Below are positions 8,842-17,541 of a DNA stretch of 64,000 bases, in pieces. The stretch is from Polynucleobacter necessarius. Lineage in GTDB: Bacteria; Pseudomonadota; Gammaproteobacteria; Burkholderiales; Burkholderiaceae. Where the stretch lies: assembly GCF_900096765.1 (NCBI RefSeq), contig NZ_LT615228.1:626669-690668 (forward strand), written 5' to 3'. Below the pieces are notes generated by a model. That model made no database searches and was not told the DNA's origin. It saw only the letters and a program-made list of their open reading frames with translations. The position numbers were made by a program, and so were the translations under genes. Within the stretch, counting starts at the first letter, position 1. Each line of letters opens with the position of its first letter.

Positions 8842-9202
8842 ATGGTTGCCCATTTTTACAGCAAATTAAAGAAACAATTCATTACCAGCTTTGCGGTAGT
8901 TATTTACTTGCGTGCTTGGCACTCACTCAATTGGCTATTCCCATGGCATTGCACACGCGGGATTGCAAACTCAGAGTACATCGCCTTCTGTCAGCCTTGA
9001 AAATCCAACGGCATTTACCCATGCATCTGATATTTGCCATTTATTTGACGCTCTTACTCTTGCCAGCTTTGCCCCCTTGGATGTTGCTGTACTGATTATT
9101 TTTCTTGTTTTGCTATCCAGGGTTCGCTCTAGGCTAAAGACTCGATTTATTGCCCCAACTCGCTTAACTTACCAGTCACACGCTCCACCAGCAGCCATTT
9201 AA
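8842..9202 (+). pseudogene. small membrane/secreted protein, possibly DUF2946-like, frameshifted
   Basis: The N-terminus MVAHFYSKLKKQFITSF reads in one frame. A continuation GTHSIGYSHGIAHAG to SHAPPAAI-stop reads in another, and an intermediate stretch YLLACLAL reads in a third, so at least one and probably two indels lie around 8895-8925. The reconstructed protein has a signal anchor, a His-bearing segment, an ASDICHLFDAL stretch with Cys and His, a second membrane segment and a C-terminal Arg/Ala-Pro-Pro ending. That ending resembles DUF2946 proteins, which often stand beside metal-linked TonB receptors, and a TonB receptor follows directly. The family assignment is tentative. Confidence 0.5.
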
Positions 9203-9278
9203 TAAAACTCTTCAACACTTCTTGTTGAATTCTTCATTTTATATTATATCACCATCAGTTGGTGAATTTGGATGCGTT

Positions 9279-11369
9279 ATGAATTGTTCTTTCTTTTCCT
9301 TGACCAGAATTTTGATTGCCTTGTTGGTTTTTTATTGCAGCAGAAATGTTCTTGCTCAAAATTTAACTGAAACTGCGTTACCCACTTTAAATGTTAACGG
9401 TGCACGTGATGATGGAGCTGGATTTTTATCACCATCGAAATCGATGACAGGCGATGAATTGCAGAATAAATTAAGTAATACCCTGAGAGCAACCTTGGCT
9501 AATGAGCTGGGAGTATCAGCTACTGGATATGGCGCTGGGTCCTCTAGACCGGTAATCCGCGGTCTAGAGGGTGCTCGTGTGCAAATTCTGCAAAATGGTC
9601 TATCTGTAGGCGATGTATCGAGCATATCAGCCGATCATGCAGTAGCCAATCCAATGCAAAATACGCACCAAATTGAAATTCTGCGCGGTGCAAGCGCCCT
9701 TCTGTATGGGTCAGCATCCAGTGGCGGATTAGTTAATGTGATTAACGATCGCATCCTGACGTCGATGCCAGACAAATTATCAGGTGCAATGAATGCGAGT
9801 TATGAAACCGCAACCCAGGGGAAAACTGGAAATATTGAATTAGATGCACCTGCTGGACCGCTAGCCTTACATTTAGATACCACGGTCAGCAATTCAAACA
9901 ACTATCGTATTCCAGGTTACGCAGAGCAAGGCGGTCCAAATGCAAACTGGGAGATCAATCCAGGCAATCCCGTCAATGTGCCCTATATCGGAAAACTCCC
10001 TTTCTCCTTTAGCAATCAAAATAGTCTTGGTTTAGGTGCGTCTTATCTGCATAGGGATGGTTACACGGGAATCTCTTTGGAGCGCATGAATCACAACTAT
10101 GGCATCCCTACTGCTGAAGGCGGTTTCATACAGCAATCGCAGAATAGATACGACCTAGCACATCAAATCAATGATCCATTCTCTGGGTTTTCATCATTCA
10201 AATTAGGCGCTGCAAATACAAACTACATACATACGGAGTTTAATAACGGTGGACTAGCCTCGACCCAATGGAACAACGTAGCTACAGAAGTACGTATGGA
10301 GCTGACTCATCATGAATGGCTAGGTTCTAAAGGAATTCTTGGTGCCCAGGTAACTGGAGCAACATTAAGTGCAACCGATCTAGTTACCAATGGCTATGCA
10401 ATCGTTCCTCAAACCAAATCAAACTCAACTACCCTGTTTGTTGCTGAAGAAGGTAAATATGGCTTGTTAAAAACTAGCTTAGGAGCAAGATATAGTTACA
10501 CGGGTCAAAACCCAAACTCATCTACACAATTCCCATCATCGGCAAGTCAAGGCTTCACACCAAACTCGTATTCGCCTCCAGCATTACAGAGCCGTCAATA
10601 TCAACTGATGTCTTACTCTGCCGGGGGGTTAATGGAGATCGTTCGTGGATATGGTATGGGTTTAACGTATACCGTCTCGCAACGAGCTCCAAGTGCCCAA
10701 GAGCTTTATTCTTACGGCCCACATGATTCAACGGCTACTTTTGATGTTGGTAATTCAAGCTTGGGAATTGAGACCTCTCATAACGTAGAGGTGAATATCC
10801 AAAAAACACTTGGCTTGGTGCGAGGTAAAGTCAATCTATATCGCAATCAATTCACGAACTATATTTATGGTTTCTACACTGGTTCTTATAGTCAGGTAAA
10901 TGAAAATTTTTCAGTAGTTCAGGCATCGCAAGCAAATGCGAGCATCAGAGGTGCTGAAGCTGAAATGAGTTACAACTGGAATCAATCTGGTATTGGCGCT
11001 CGTCTCTTTGGCGATGTGTCGCAAGGTAGCTTTAATGCTGGGGGAAATCTTCCTTTGCAGCCAGCGCCACGCCTAGGAAGTGAATTAGCGTATCAACGTA
11101 ATGGTTGGCTCACTAGCGCTACATATATCTACAGCTATCAGCAAAATCGATTGGCAAACTGGGAAATTGGCCCTACACCAAGCTATAACCTTTTAAATGC
11201 AGCGATTTCCTATACGGAGCGTATTAACAAAGTAAATTGGACTGCCTATATGAATTTAAAGAATCTTCTTAATGAAGAAATTCGATATGCCACATCACCT
11301 ATGGCAGTCAGACTTTACGCGCCACAACCAGGAAGAAGTGTGATGGTGGGAATTAGAGCGTCATTCTGA
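9279..11369 (+). CDS. TonB-dependent outer-membrane receptor
   Basis: Such receptors import metal complexes or other nutrients across the outer membrane with TonB energy. I start at the ATG at 9279, which opens a signal peptide ending VLAQ; in-frame coding extends to 9222 but adds an unlikely leader. The plug domain shows ARVQILQNGLSVGDVS and HQIEILRGASALLYGS. The long beta-barrel ends with VMVGIRASF, the usual C-terminal aromatic. The SADHAVANPMQ stretch and the length (697 aa) recall ZnuD-like zinc receptors, but the ligand cannot be decided here. No lesion is visible. Confidence 0.85.
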   Translation: MNCSFFSLTRILIALLVFYCSRNVLAQNLTETALPTLNVNGARDDGAGFLSPSKSMTGDELQNKLSNTLRATLANELGVSATGYGAGSSRPVIRGLEGARVQILQNGLSVGDVSSISADHAVANPMQNTHQIEILRGASALLYGSASSGGLVNVINDRILTSMPDKLSGAMNASYETATQGKTGNIELDAPAGPLALHLDTTVSNSNNYRIPGYAEQGGPNANWEINPGNPVNVPYIGKLPFSFSNQNSLGLGASYLHRDGYTGISLERMNHNYGIPTAEGGFIQQSQNRYDLAHQINDPFSGFSSFKLGAANTNYIHTEFNNGGLASTQWNNVATEVRMELTHHEWLGSKGILGAQVTGATLSATDLVTNGYAIVPQTKSNSTTLFVAEEGKYGLLKTSLGARYSYTGQNPNSSTQFPSSASQGFTPNSYSPPALQSRQYQLMSYSAGGLMEIVRGYGMGLTYTVSQRAPSAQELYSYGPHDSTATFDVGNSSLGIETSHNVEVNIQKTLGLVRGKVNLYRNQFTNYIYGFYTGSYSQVNENFSVVQASQANASIRGAEAEMSYNWNQSGIGARLFGDVSQGSFNAGGNLPLQPAPRLGSELAYQRNGWLTSATYIYSYQQNRLANWEIGPTPSYNLLNAAISYTERINKVNWTAYMNLKNLLNEEIRYATSPMAVRLYAPQPGRSVMVGIRASF

Positions 11370-11376
11370 TGAAGCA

Positions 11377-11906
11377 TCAGAAATATCTAAGTGTAATAAA
11401 ACTCGCTAGCCCTGCTCCCAAAATAATATAGACCGGATTAATTTTGGTTTTCAGTACGAGATAGAGAGTTATTACAGCTAGTCCCAATGTGATCGGGCTG
11501 AAGATGGAAGCTTTGGCTACAGCGTATACGCCAGAAGCCATCAGCCCAATAGAAATTGGCTCTAAGGCGTTTTGGATTGAGCGGCGCCATGGACTATCGC
11601 CAAAATAACCCCAAAGACGACCTGTATAAAAACACAATATGCTCGATGGCAAAAAAAAAAAAACGCCAGTAGCACGATAAACGCACCAAGTAAACCGGCA
11701 ATCTTAAAGCCAATGATCAAGACCATCAGCATATTGGGGCCCGGTGCAACTTGACCGATACTGTAGATATGCACAAATTGAGTATGAGTAATTCCAAACT
11801 GATGAAGCAAGAGGGTTTGCATCTCTGGAAGAACGGCTGTTCCACCCCCCACCGCAAGGAGCGATAAAAGACCAAAAGTTAAGATGAGTTGAACTAATGA
11901 GCTCAT
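11377..11906 (-). pseudogene. chrA: chromate transporter ChrA half-protein (second gene), frameshifted at an A13 tract
   Basis: The N-terminal part carries the ChrA motifs AVGGGTAVLPEMQ and the GQVAPGPNMLMV loop. After LLAFFFF the frame is lost at 11651-11663, a run of 13 As (T13 in the coding strand). The rest, LPSSILCFYTGRLWGYF to ITLRYF, continues in another frame. Two-gene (short) ChrA systems are common, and here the start ATGA overlaps the stop of the first half. A T13 tract is prone to slippage both in replication and in transcription, so some full-length protein may still be made. Confidence 0.82.
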
Positions 11907-12471
11907 TGACGAAGGCTTGGGCGATAAAGATATATGGAGATGGGAGCCATTATCAATAAAACCAAGGGAAGTGATAGCTTGTCAACACTCATTAATACAA
12001 ATGTGCAAACAATAATGCACAAAGACTTTAATTGCTTCCAGTGACCATCGCCAATTCGATAGGTAATCGCAGTCAATAAGCCGCAAGCACCTGCTGCAAT
12101 ACCAGTCAGGATCAGATTGCTTAATGGGTGGTCGGTGTTATTGGTGTATGCAATACCAACTAATAACACAAATAAGGAGCCAGGAATAATGAGTCCTATG
12201 GTTGCAGCAATTGCACCAAGAAGGCCGCGTAAGTGATCACCAGCCAGAACGGCTAGATTGACCGAGTTCAATCCCGGCATTGTTTGGCTGATGGCTAGAT
12301 ACGCCATAAATTCATCAGGAGTTAACCATTTGCGTTTTTCTATCAATAGAATTCGTTCATAGGCAATGATGCCGCCACCAAAACTCACTGCACCAATCAA
12401 TAAAAACTGAACAAATAGATCCCTCTTAGAGAAACTGAATGGCCAGATTTTCCAGGTTCAATAGCGCTCAT
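11903..12471 (-). pseudogene. chrA: chromate transporter ChrA half-protein (first gene), N-terminal frameshift
   Basis: From 12400 down the frame is good: IGAVSFGGGIIAYERI, LTPDEFMAYLAISQTMPGLNS and several membrane helices, typical of ChrA. The natural start is the ATG at 12471, which overlaps the stop of the CYTH gene as ATGA. It opens MSAIEPGKSGHSVSLR and then shifts at a GGG near 12423, where one base missing gives GIYLFSFY-stop instead of DLFVQFLLIGAV. Translation from an internal codon would lose part of the first helix. The gene is followed by the second half with another ATGA overlap. Confidence 0.75.
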
Positions 12472-13300
12472 TCTGGTTTGCCGTAGACCAATGCGGTTTT
12501 AGTGCTACCAATTTCTAACCAATCAGCAAGCTCAAGTTGCAACTTCTTAAAAAACTTATCAGCTCGCTTGTGGGCTTTTACTTGATCGCGGTTTTCATCA
12601 TTGACGCGATAGGAAAAAGCCAATTCTCCAACCATAGGGTCGCCAACGCTCTTCATCCAAATAGCAATCTCGCAGTGAGCTTGAACGCCATCACCAAATA
12701 CTAGGTTTCCCAGTGGCAGACATGCTTCAAGGATTTTATTTGTGGCACCCCCAACAATTCTCAATGGCAGTTTTTGGTCTATTGAAAGTTTAGTTAAACC
12801 TGGGAAGAATTTGCAGACACTGCTCAAGGAGCGATCAAATAAATTATCAATTGGCACTGCATCCAAAATGGCATTGTTGGAATAAATTTGGCGGTGCGAA
12901 CCAAGCTCGTCACCCCGTAATATTTCTTCTTTAAAACGGATGCGTGACTTAATCTTTTTTTGTGGAGTGGGGTTAAAGGTTGATGCCTGCAAAAGATCAT
13001 GAGCCCTACATTTCAGAGTCACTTCAGCATAGTCGTCAATCCAGACATTTTGCCTAGATTCCCTTACTCGCAAAATAATGTTGTTCAGTCTGAAGTGTTC
13101 GCCAGGCGTGTCGTAGAAATAAATACTTCTCAAGCCTGTTGAAGCATTATCCAGATGGAAGAAATCAACCTTATTCTTCTTGCAGAATTTAAGAATTTGT
13201 TCGCTCAATTCTGCAATGCGACTGCGACGATCTAGCCCTTTGGGTTTGATTAAAAGCTTAAATTCCCGATTCGCGTAATGGATGGATGTAACTTTTTCAC
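12468..13300 (-). pseudogene. CYTH/triphosphatase-like protein, N-terminal frameshift
   Basis: The long frame (from 13208) contains YFYDTPGEHFRLNNIILRVRES and AEVTLKCRA, the DTP...LRVR...TLK pattern of CYTH/VTC tunnel-fold proteins. These bind inorganic triphosphate or polyphosphate. Reading upstream, EFKLLIKPKGLDRRSRIAEL continues in the same frame but reaches no start codon. A GTG at 13300 with an AGAGG ribosome site opens KKLHPSITRIG in another frame; restoring a fourth G in the GGG near 13265 fuses the two as TRIGEFKLL. It sits just downstream of the second ppk2 on the same strand, fitting a polyphosphate role. Exact activity is unknown. Confidence 0.6.
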
Positions 13301-13332
13301 GATAACCTCTTCATTATTAATGAGAGGTTATC
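13301..13332 (-). promoter_or_regulatory. perfect hairpin covering the CYTH ribosome-binding site
   Basis: GATAACCTCT and AGAGGTTATC form a perfect 10-bp stem with a 12-nt loop. On the minus strand the 3' arm contains the AGAGG Shine-Dalgarno and ends immediately before the GTG at 13300. Folding would hide the ribosome site. There is no T tract after it, so it is not a simple terminator of ppk2. Confidence 0.6.
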
Positions 13333-13347
13333 ATCATCGGGCCGCTA

Positions 13348-14259
13348 TTAGTAGATTTCTGGCACGTACATTTCTGGGGGTACAGGCCCACGGAGATAGT
13401 CAGGGTTATGAACCCTGGCTGGCAAGGTGATCACCGGGTGATCAATTTCCCGATAGGGAATCTGATTGAGCAGGTGTGTTATGCAGTTCAAACGAGCCTT
13501 TTTTTTGTCATTTGCAGCAACAACCCACCATGGAGCTTCAGGAATATGCGTTCTTTCAAGCATCGTTTCCTTGGCCTTGGTGTATTGTTCCCAAAGACGA
13601 CGGGCCTCTAAGTCCATTGGACTGAGTTTCCACTGTTTTAAAGGGTCGTGGATACGCATCATAAAACGGTTGTACTGCTCTTCATCAGAGATGGAAAACC
13701 AGTATTTAATCAAAATGATGCCAGAACGAATCATCATGCGCTCTAAATCAGGTACTGTTCTCAAAAACTCTTCGTACTCTTCATCTGTACAAAAACCCAT
13801 TACCTTTTCAACGCCAGCGCGGTTATACCAACTGCGATCGAACAATACGATTTCACCGCCAGCAGGCAAATGGGAGATGTATCTTTGGAAATACCATTGG
13901 GTACGTTCGCGCTCATTAGGAGCAGGTAAGGCAACAACCTTACAAACCCTTGGGTTTAGACGTTGAGTAATGCGCTTAATCGCCCCGCCCTTACCCGCTG
14001 AATCTCGTCCCTCAAATAACACTGCAACTTTAACTTTATTGGCTACCACCCAATCTTGTAGCTTGACTAACTCGCCCTGGAGTCTAAATAGTTCCTTGAA
14101 ATAAACATTTCTGGGTACTTGTAAACCACTATCACCATCGACCGATAAGCGATCATCATCGAGCTCCATTTCAAGCTCTTCATCCATGCTATCTAAAATT
14201 TCTTCTTGGGCCCGCTGATACCACTCGGCCATCTCATGGTGCTTGGAAGTCATAGTCAA
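13348..14259 (-). CDS. ppk2: polyphosphate kinase 2 family protein (second copy)
   Basis: This 303-aa PPK2 has an acidic N-terminal extension rich in Glu and Asp (about residues 18-45), then Walker A GRDSAGKGG (84-92), WYFQRYI and FDRSWYNRAGVEKVMGF. It differs clearly from the 260-aa paralogue at 2144-2926 (GKDG versus GKGG, and the long N-terminus), so the two may prefer different nucleotides or directions. A Pho-box-like repeat lies 35 nt upstream of its start, suggesting induction under phosphate limitation. The CYTH gene follows. No lesion is visible. Confidence 0.93.
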   Translation of the reverse strand: MTMTSKHHEMAEWYQRAQEEILDSMDEELEMELDDDRLSVDGDSGLQVPRNVYFKELFRLQGELVKLQDWVVANKVKVAVLFEGRDSAGKGGAIKRITQRLNPRVCKVVALPAPNERERTQWYFQRYISHLPAGGEIVLFDRSWYNRAGVEKVMGFCTDEEYEEFLRTVPDLERMMIRSGIILIKYWFSISDEEQYNRFMMRIHDPLKQWKLSPMDLEARRLWEQYTKAKETMLERTHIPEAPWWVVAANDKKKARLNCITHLLNQIPYREIDHPVITLPARVHNPDYLRGPVPPEMYVPEIY

Positions 14260-14294
14260 TCCGAAGTTGTTTGTAGCAGTTTAACCTTTTGGTG

Positions 14295-14312
14295 ATGACA
14301 ATTTCGTTACAG
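14295..14312 (-). promoter_or_regulatory. Pho box upstream of the second ppk2
   Basis: On the minus strand CTGTAAC-GAAA-TTGTCAT gives two 7-bp PhoB half-sites (each 6/7 to CTGTCAY) spaced by 4 bp. TTAAAC, a weak -10, follows 10 nt later. Confidence 0.6.
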
Positions 14313-14322
14313 AACTCTCGTC

Positions 14323-15121
14323 TTAGGCTGCCTCTAAGTGGCTTCTAATGAGGTTTTCACTGTACTGAGCTAAGTATTTACGATCTAAGATTTGTTCTGA
14401 ACTCGTAATTGGTGTTGGGAAAAAGCTTAACTCAACAATTAGATTGCGGCTCCTCAGTATTTTACTCATGGACTCCAAAAGCCCCATATCCCCAACGAAT
14501 GCAGCTGCATCAGTTCGCAGACCAGTTTCTTTTGAAATATAACGGATTGCAAGGCTGCAAACAGGGATATTACCCACTATCGCAGATTCAAAGAGGTTGG
14601 GTTTGAAAGGTCGAACAGATACCCCGTCGGTAGAGGTGCCTTCGGGGAAGATGCAAATCGAGTCTGATTTGAGTTCCCGAGACATTTCACCTACAACTAA
14701 GTGTGCATGCCTTTGGCTATCGCGTCTAATAAATACCGTTCTAAGTTGCAGGGCCATCCAGCCAAAAATAGGCCAACTCCGAACTTCAGATTTCGCGACA
14801 AACCGAATGGGCTTAAATGCATTGATGGCATGAATATCCATTGATGGCATGAATATCCATCCAGGAAATATGATTGGATGAAAGCAAATAGGTTCCAGCT
14901 GGCAACGCTTGACTATCTATTACTTTCAACTCAACGCCAAAAATATTCAGTAATTGCTGTGACCATTTCTGAATGTAGACATTTTTCTCAGCAGTCTTAG
15001 CTGAGGGAAAAATCAACAGCAAAATAATCGCACCTTTGAAAACGTGAAGCCAGATCAGGATCCAGTAATAGATTCTTTTGTAAAAAAGGACTTCCTTGGT
15101 TGGCGGTATTTTTGTTGTCAT
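14323..15121 (-). pseudogene. 1-acylglycerol-3-phosphate / lyso-ornithine-lipid acyltransferase, broken by a 19-bp duplication
   Basis: This is a PlsC-family inner-membrane acyltransferase. An N-terminal membrane helix (WILIWLHVFKGAIILLLIF) precedes the catalytic HX4D motif NHISWMD. In the other frame follow KSEVRSWPIFGWMA and the acceptor motif FPEGTSTDG. The frames are separated by an exact 19-bp tandem duplication at 14821-14858; removing one unit gives SWMDIHAINAFKPIRFVAKSE and restores one 259-aa protein. The gene is divergent from the PlcP-like gene and close to an OlsB-like gene, so an OlsA role (acylating lyso-ornithine lipid) is attractive, but phosphatidic-acid synthesis is equally possible from sequence. 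Confidence 0.85.
14821..14858. repeat. exact 19-bp tandem duplication inside the acyltransferase gene
   Basis: Two adjacent copies of attgatggcatgaatatcc (14821-14839 and 14840-14858). 19 is not a multiple of 3, so the copy shifts the reading frame. Confidence 0.97.
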
Positions 15122-15152
15122 TTAATAACAAATATATCGCAATTATTTAAGC

Positions 15153-15208
15153 GAGTCATAAAAGTGACTTAAAAATGTCATGATGCTTTCACATGGGCTT
15201 GGCTTAAT
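15153..15208 (+). promoter_or_regulatory. tandem Pho-box array and -10 upstream of the PlcP-like gene
   Basis: Four 7-bp half-sites recur every 11 bp: GAGTCAT, GTGACTT, ATGTCAT and CTTTCAC (15153-15192), each separated by 4 bp (AAAA, AAAA, GATG). The last pair fits the PhoB consensus best. Exactly 10 bp after the last half-site comes CTTAAT (15203-15208), a 4/6 match to the -10 box, the usual PhoB-promoter geometry. The start codon is at 15217, so the leader would be very short or the second ATG (15220) is used. Confidence 0.65.
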
Positions 15209-15216
15209 ACGGTTTC

Positions 15217-16034
15217 ATGATGCATTACAGAGCCATCTGGATTTCAGACATACACCTCGGGACATCAGGGTGTCAGGCAAACTACCTCCTGGATTTTCTC
15301 AAGCACAACGAAGCGGATAAATTTTACTTAGTTGGTGACATTATCGATGGCTGGCGTCTTAAAAAGTCATTTTATTGGCCTCAAGCTCACAACGACGTCG
15401 TGCAAAAGTTACTTCGCAAGGCGCGTAAGGGCGCTGAAGTCATTTATGTTCCTGGTAATCATGACGAAAGCGCACGCCAATTCTTTGGACTCTCGTTTGG
15501 AGATGTAAAAGTAGTTGAGGAAGTCATTCATACAACCCTCGATGGCAAAAAATTATGGGTAACCCATGGCGATTTATTTGATGGCGTAATGCAATATGCC
15601 AAATGGCTTGCCTATGTTGGTGACACCCTCTACTCATTCATTCTCTATATCAATCGCTATTTCACTATTTCAATATGTTGCGAGTCAAAATGGGCTTGCA
15701 GTATTGGTCGCTATCGCAATATCTAAAACATCAAGTTAAAAATGCGGTGAGCTACATCGCCGACTTTGAGCATATCATGGCCCGTGAAGCTCGGCTTAGG
15801 GGTTGCGATGGGGTTGTCTGCGGGCATATTCATAAGGCCGAAATTCGTGAAATTGACGGTTTACTCTATTGCAATGATGGTGATTGGGTAGAGAGTCTTA
15901 CTGCCCTAGTAGAGACTCATGAAGGCGAATTAAAAATTATTCATTGGCCTTATATCAAGGGTGAGCCAGTAGAAATCCCCGAAATTATTTTCCAACCAGC
16001 TACGCAATCACTTATTAAAGAGGCCGTCTTATGA
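15217..16034 (+). pseudogene. PlcP-like phospholipid phosphoesterase (LpxH-related), broken by an 8-bp duplication
   Basis: This is a calcineurin-type metallophosphoesterase with the metal motifs SDIHLG, GDIIDGW, GNHDE, THGD and, in the second frame, GHIHKAE. Proteins like this are often labelled UDP-2,3-diacylglucosamine diphosphatase. When followed by a glycosyltransferase, as here, they match PlcP, which removes the phosphate headgroup of phospholipids during phosphate starvation. The frame breaks at an exact 8-bp tandem duplication (CTATTTCA twice, 15657-15672). Removing one copy gives LYINRYFNMLRVKMG and a single protein. The truncated form would lack the last metal-binding HIH. The stop overlaps the next start as ATGA. 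Confidence 0.82.
15657..15672. repeat. exact 8-bp tandem duplication inside the PlcP-like gene
   Basis: CTATTTCA occurs twice in direct succession (15657-15664, 15665-15672) and causes the frameshift of the phosphoesterase gene. Confidence 0.95.
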
Positions 16035-17059
16035 AAATTATGATCATTACTGATGCGTGGGATCCGCAAGTCAATGGTGTGGTACGCACTCTTAAACAAA
16101 CGCGCGCTGAATTAGTTGCGATGGGTCATGAAGTTGAAATGATTACTCCAACTGGCTTTAAATCTATCCCCTGCCCAACCTATCCTGATATTGCCCTCTC
16201 TTTATTCCCCGGGAAAGAAGTTGCTAGAAGAATTAAAGAATTTGCTCCAGATGCAATGCATATTGCCACTGAAGGGCCTCTAGGATTATCTGCCCGCTCA
16301 TATGCAGTAAAGAATAAACTCCCCTTCTCTACCGCCTATCACACCCGTTTTCCTGAGTATGTCAAAGCCCGCACTGACATCCCATTGGCTATTACTTACG
16401 CATTTTTACGCTGGTTCCACGGCCCATCCATGGCTGTAATGGCGCCTACGGTAGTCGTCAAAAATGATCTAGAAAAATACGGTCTCACCAATGTTGTGCT
16501 CTGGTCTCGTGGTGTTGATCTTGACATCTTCCAAGTACAAGAATCTAAAGCATTAAACACTGCGCATCCGATCTTTCTTTATGTTGGTCGTGTTGCTGTA
16601 GAAAAAAATATCAATGCATTTCTAGAAATTGATTTGCCTGGATCAAAATGGGTAGTAGGAGATGGTCCCGCAATGGCCGCCATCAAAGAAAAGTATCCAG
16701 AAGTCAATTATCTCGGAGTATTGCAGCAACATGAGTTAGCTAAAGTCTATGCTGCTGCCGATGTTTTTGTATTTCCCAGTAAGACGGATACTTTTGGTTT
16801 AGTTCTGTTGGAGGCGATGGCTTGTGGCACTCCGGTTGCCGCCTATCCCGTTACTGGTCCTATAGATGTGCTTGGCAATTCCAAAGCAGGTGCAATGCAT
16901 GAGGATTTACGTGTAGCTTGTCTTGAGGCTCTGAAAATTCCCCGTGAAGTAGCGCGTGCGCATGCTGAAAAATTCTCCTGGAGAGCAGCGTCTGAAGAAT
17001 TTGTAAGACATTTAAAGCCCGTACCTACCCCCGACGTTCACGTTACCGCTATTGCTTAA
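16031..17059 (+). CDS. GT4-family glycosyltransferase, probable diacylglycerol glycosyltransferase (Agt-like)
   Basis: The 342-aa protein has a GT-B fold. The N-terminal motif is DAWDPQVNGVVRTL. The C-terminal nucleotide-sugar site includes FLYVGRVAVEKNI and FVFPSKTDTFGLVLLEAMACGTPVAA, with the ExFG..LLEAMA motif. It overlaps the PlcP-like gene by 4 bp (ATGA), so they are translationally coupled. In phosphate-starved bacteria PlcP releases diacylglycerol and the paired glycosyltransferase (Agt) turns it into glycolipid, which fits this pair and the Pho-box array upstream. The sugar donor cannot be read. The gene is intact although plcP before it is broken. Confidence 0.8.
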   Translation: MKIMIITDAWDPQVNGVVRTLKQTRAELVAMGHEVEMITPTGFKSIPCPTYPDIALSLFPGKEVARRIKEFAPDAMHIATEGPLGLSARSYAVKNKLPFSTAYHTRFPEYVKARTDIPLAITYAFLRWFHGPSMAVMAPTVVVKNDLEKYGLTNVVLWSRGVDLDIFQVQESKALNTAHPIFLYVGRVAVEKNINAFLEIDLPGSKWVVGDGPAMAAIKEKYPEVNYLGVLQQHELAKVYAAADVFVFPSKTDTFGLVLLEAMACGTPVAAYPVTGPIDVLGNSKAGAMHEDLRVACLEALKIPREVARAHAEKFSWRAASEEFVRHLKPVPTPDVHVTAIA

Positions 17060-17071
17060 TCAAGACGTCCT

Positions 17072-17476
17072 TTGAGTACCTCTTACCATATTGATCAAAA
17101 CCCGCACAAGGGCAACCGCGGTCTTGCTAGGGCATGGCATGCCGCTAAAAACTCTTGGTGTGGTTTGGTTTATGCATTTCAAGAGGAAAGCGCCTTTAGA
17201 CAAGAGTTAACTCTTTTTATAGTGCTCACTCCAATAGCTTGTATTTTGCCTGTTAGTTATCTTGAAAAGTCCTTATTAATAGCTTCATTAATCATGGTTC
17301 TGGTAGTTGAGTTATTAAATTCCAGTGTTGAGGCGGCAATCGACCGAATTTCTTTTGAACATCATGACCTTTCCAAGCGAGCCAAAGATTTTGGCTCTGC
17401 AGCAGTCATGCTGGCCCTTTTAATAGCGGTTTTAATGTGGTTGGCAATATGTTTGCCTATTGTCTTAAAACCGTAA
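17072..17476 (+). CDS. dgkA: diacylglycerol kinase
   Basis: The enzyme phosphorylates diacylglycerol to phosphatidic acid at the inner membrane. The 134-aa protein has three membrane helices and the family motif VELLNSSVEAAIDRIS...HDLSKRAKDFGSAAV. The start is a TTG at 17072, 12 nt after the glycosyltransferase stop. Its place directly after PlcP/Agt suggests recycling of the diacylglycerol made by lipid turnover. It is intact and normal in length. Confidence 0.92.
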   Translation: MSTSYHIDQNPHKGNRGLARAWHAAKNSWCGLVYAFQEESAFRQELTLFIVLTPIACILPVSYLEKSLLIASLIMVLVVELLNSSVEAAIDRISFEHHDLSKRAKDFGSAAVMLALLIAVLMWLAICLPIVLKP

Positions 17477-17541
17477 TAAATGGTCTCTACCATCATTAAA
17501 ACTATTCTCAAGGACATGTATGTCTGATATTCCGAATCCAA

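Noticed and set aside
12468..13208. CYTH gene starting at TTG 13208
   Set aside because: Coding potential extends upstream in frame, the GTG at 13300 has a good ribosome site, and the TTG lacks one.
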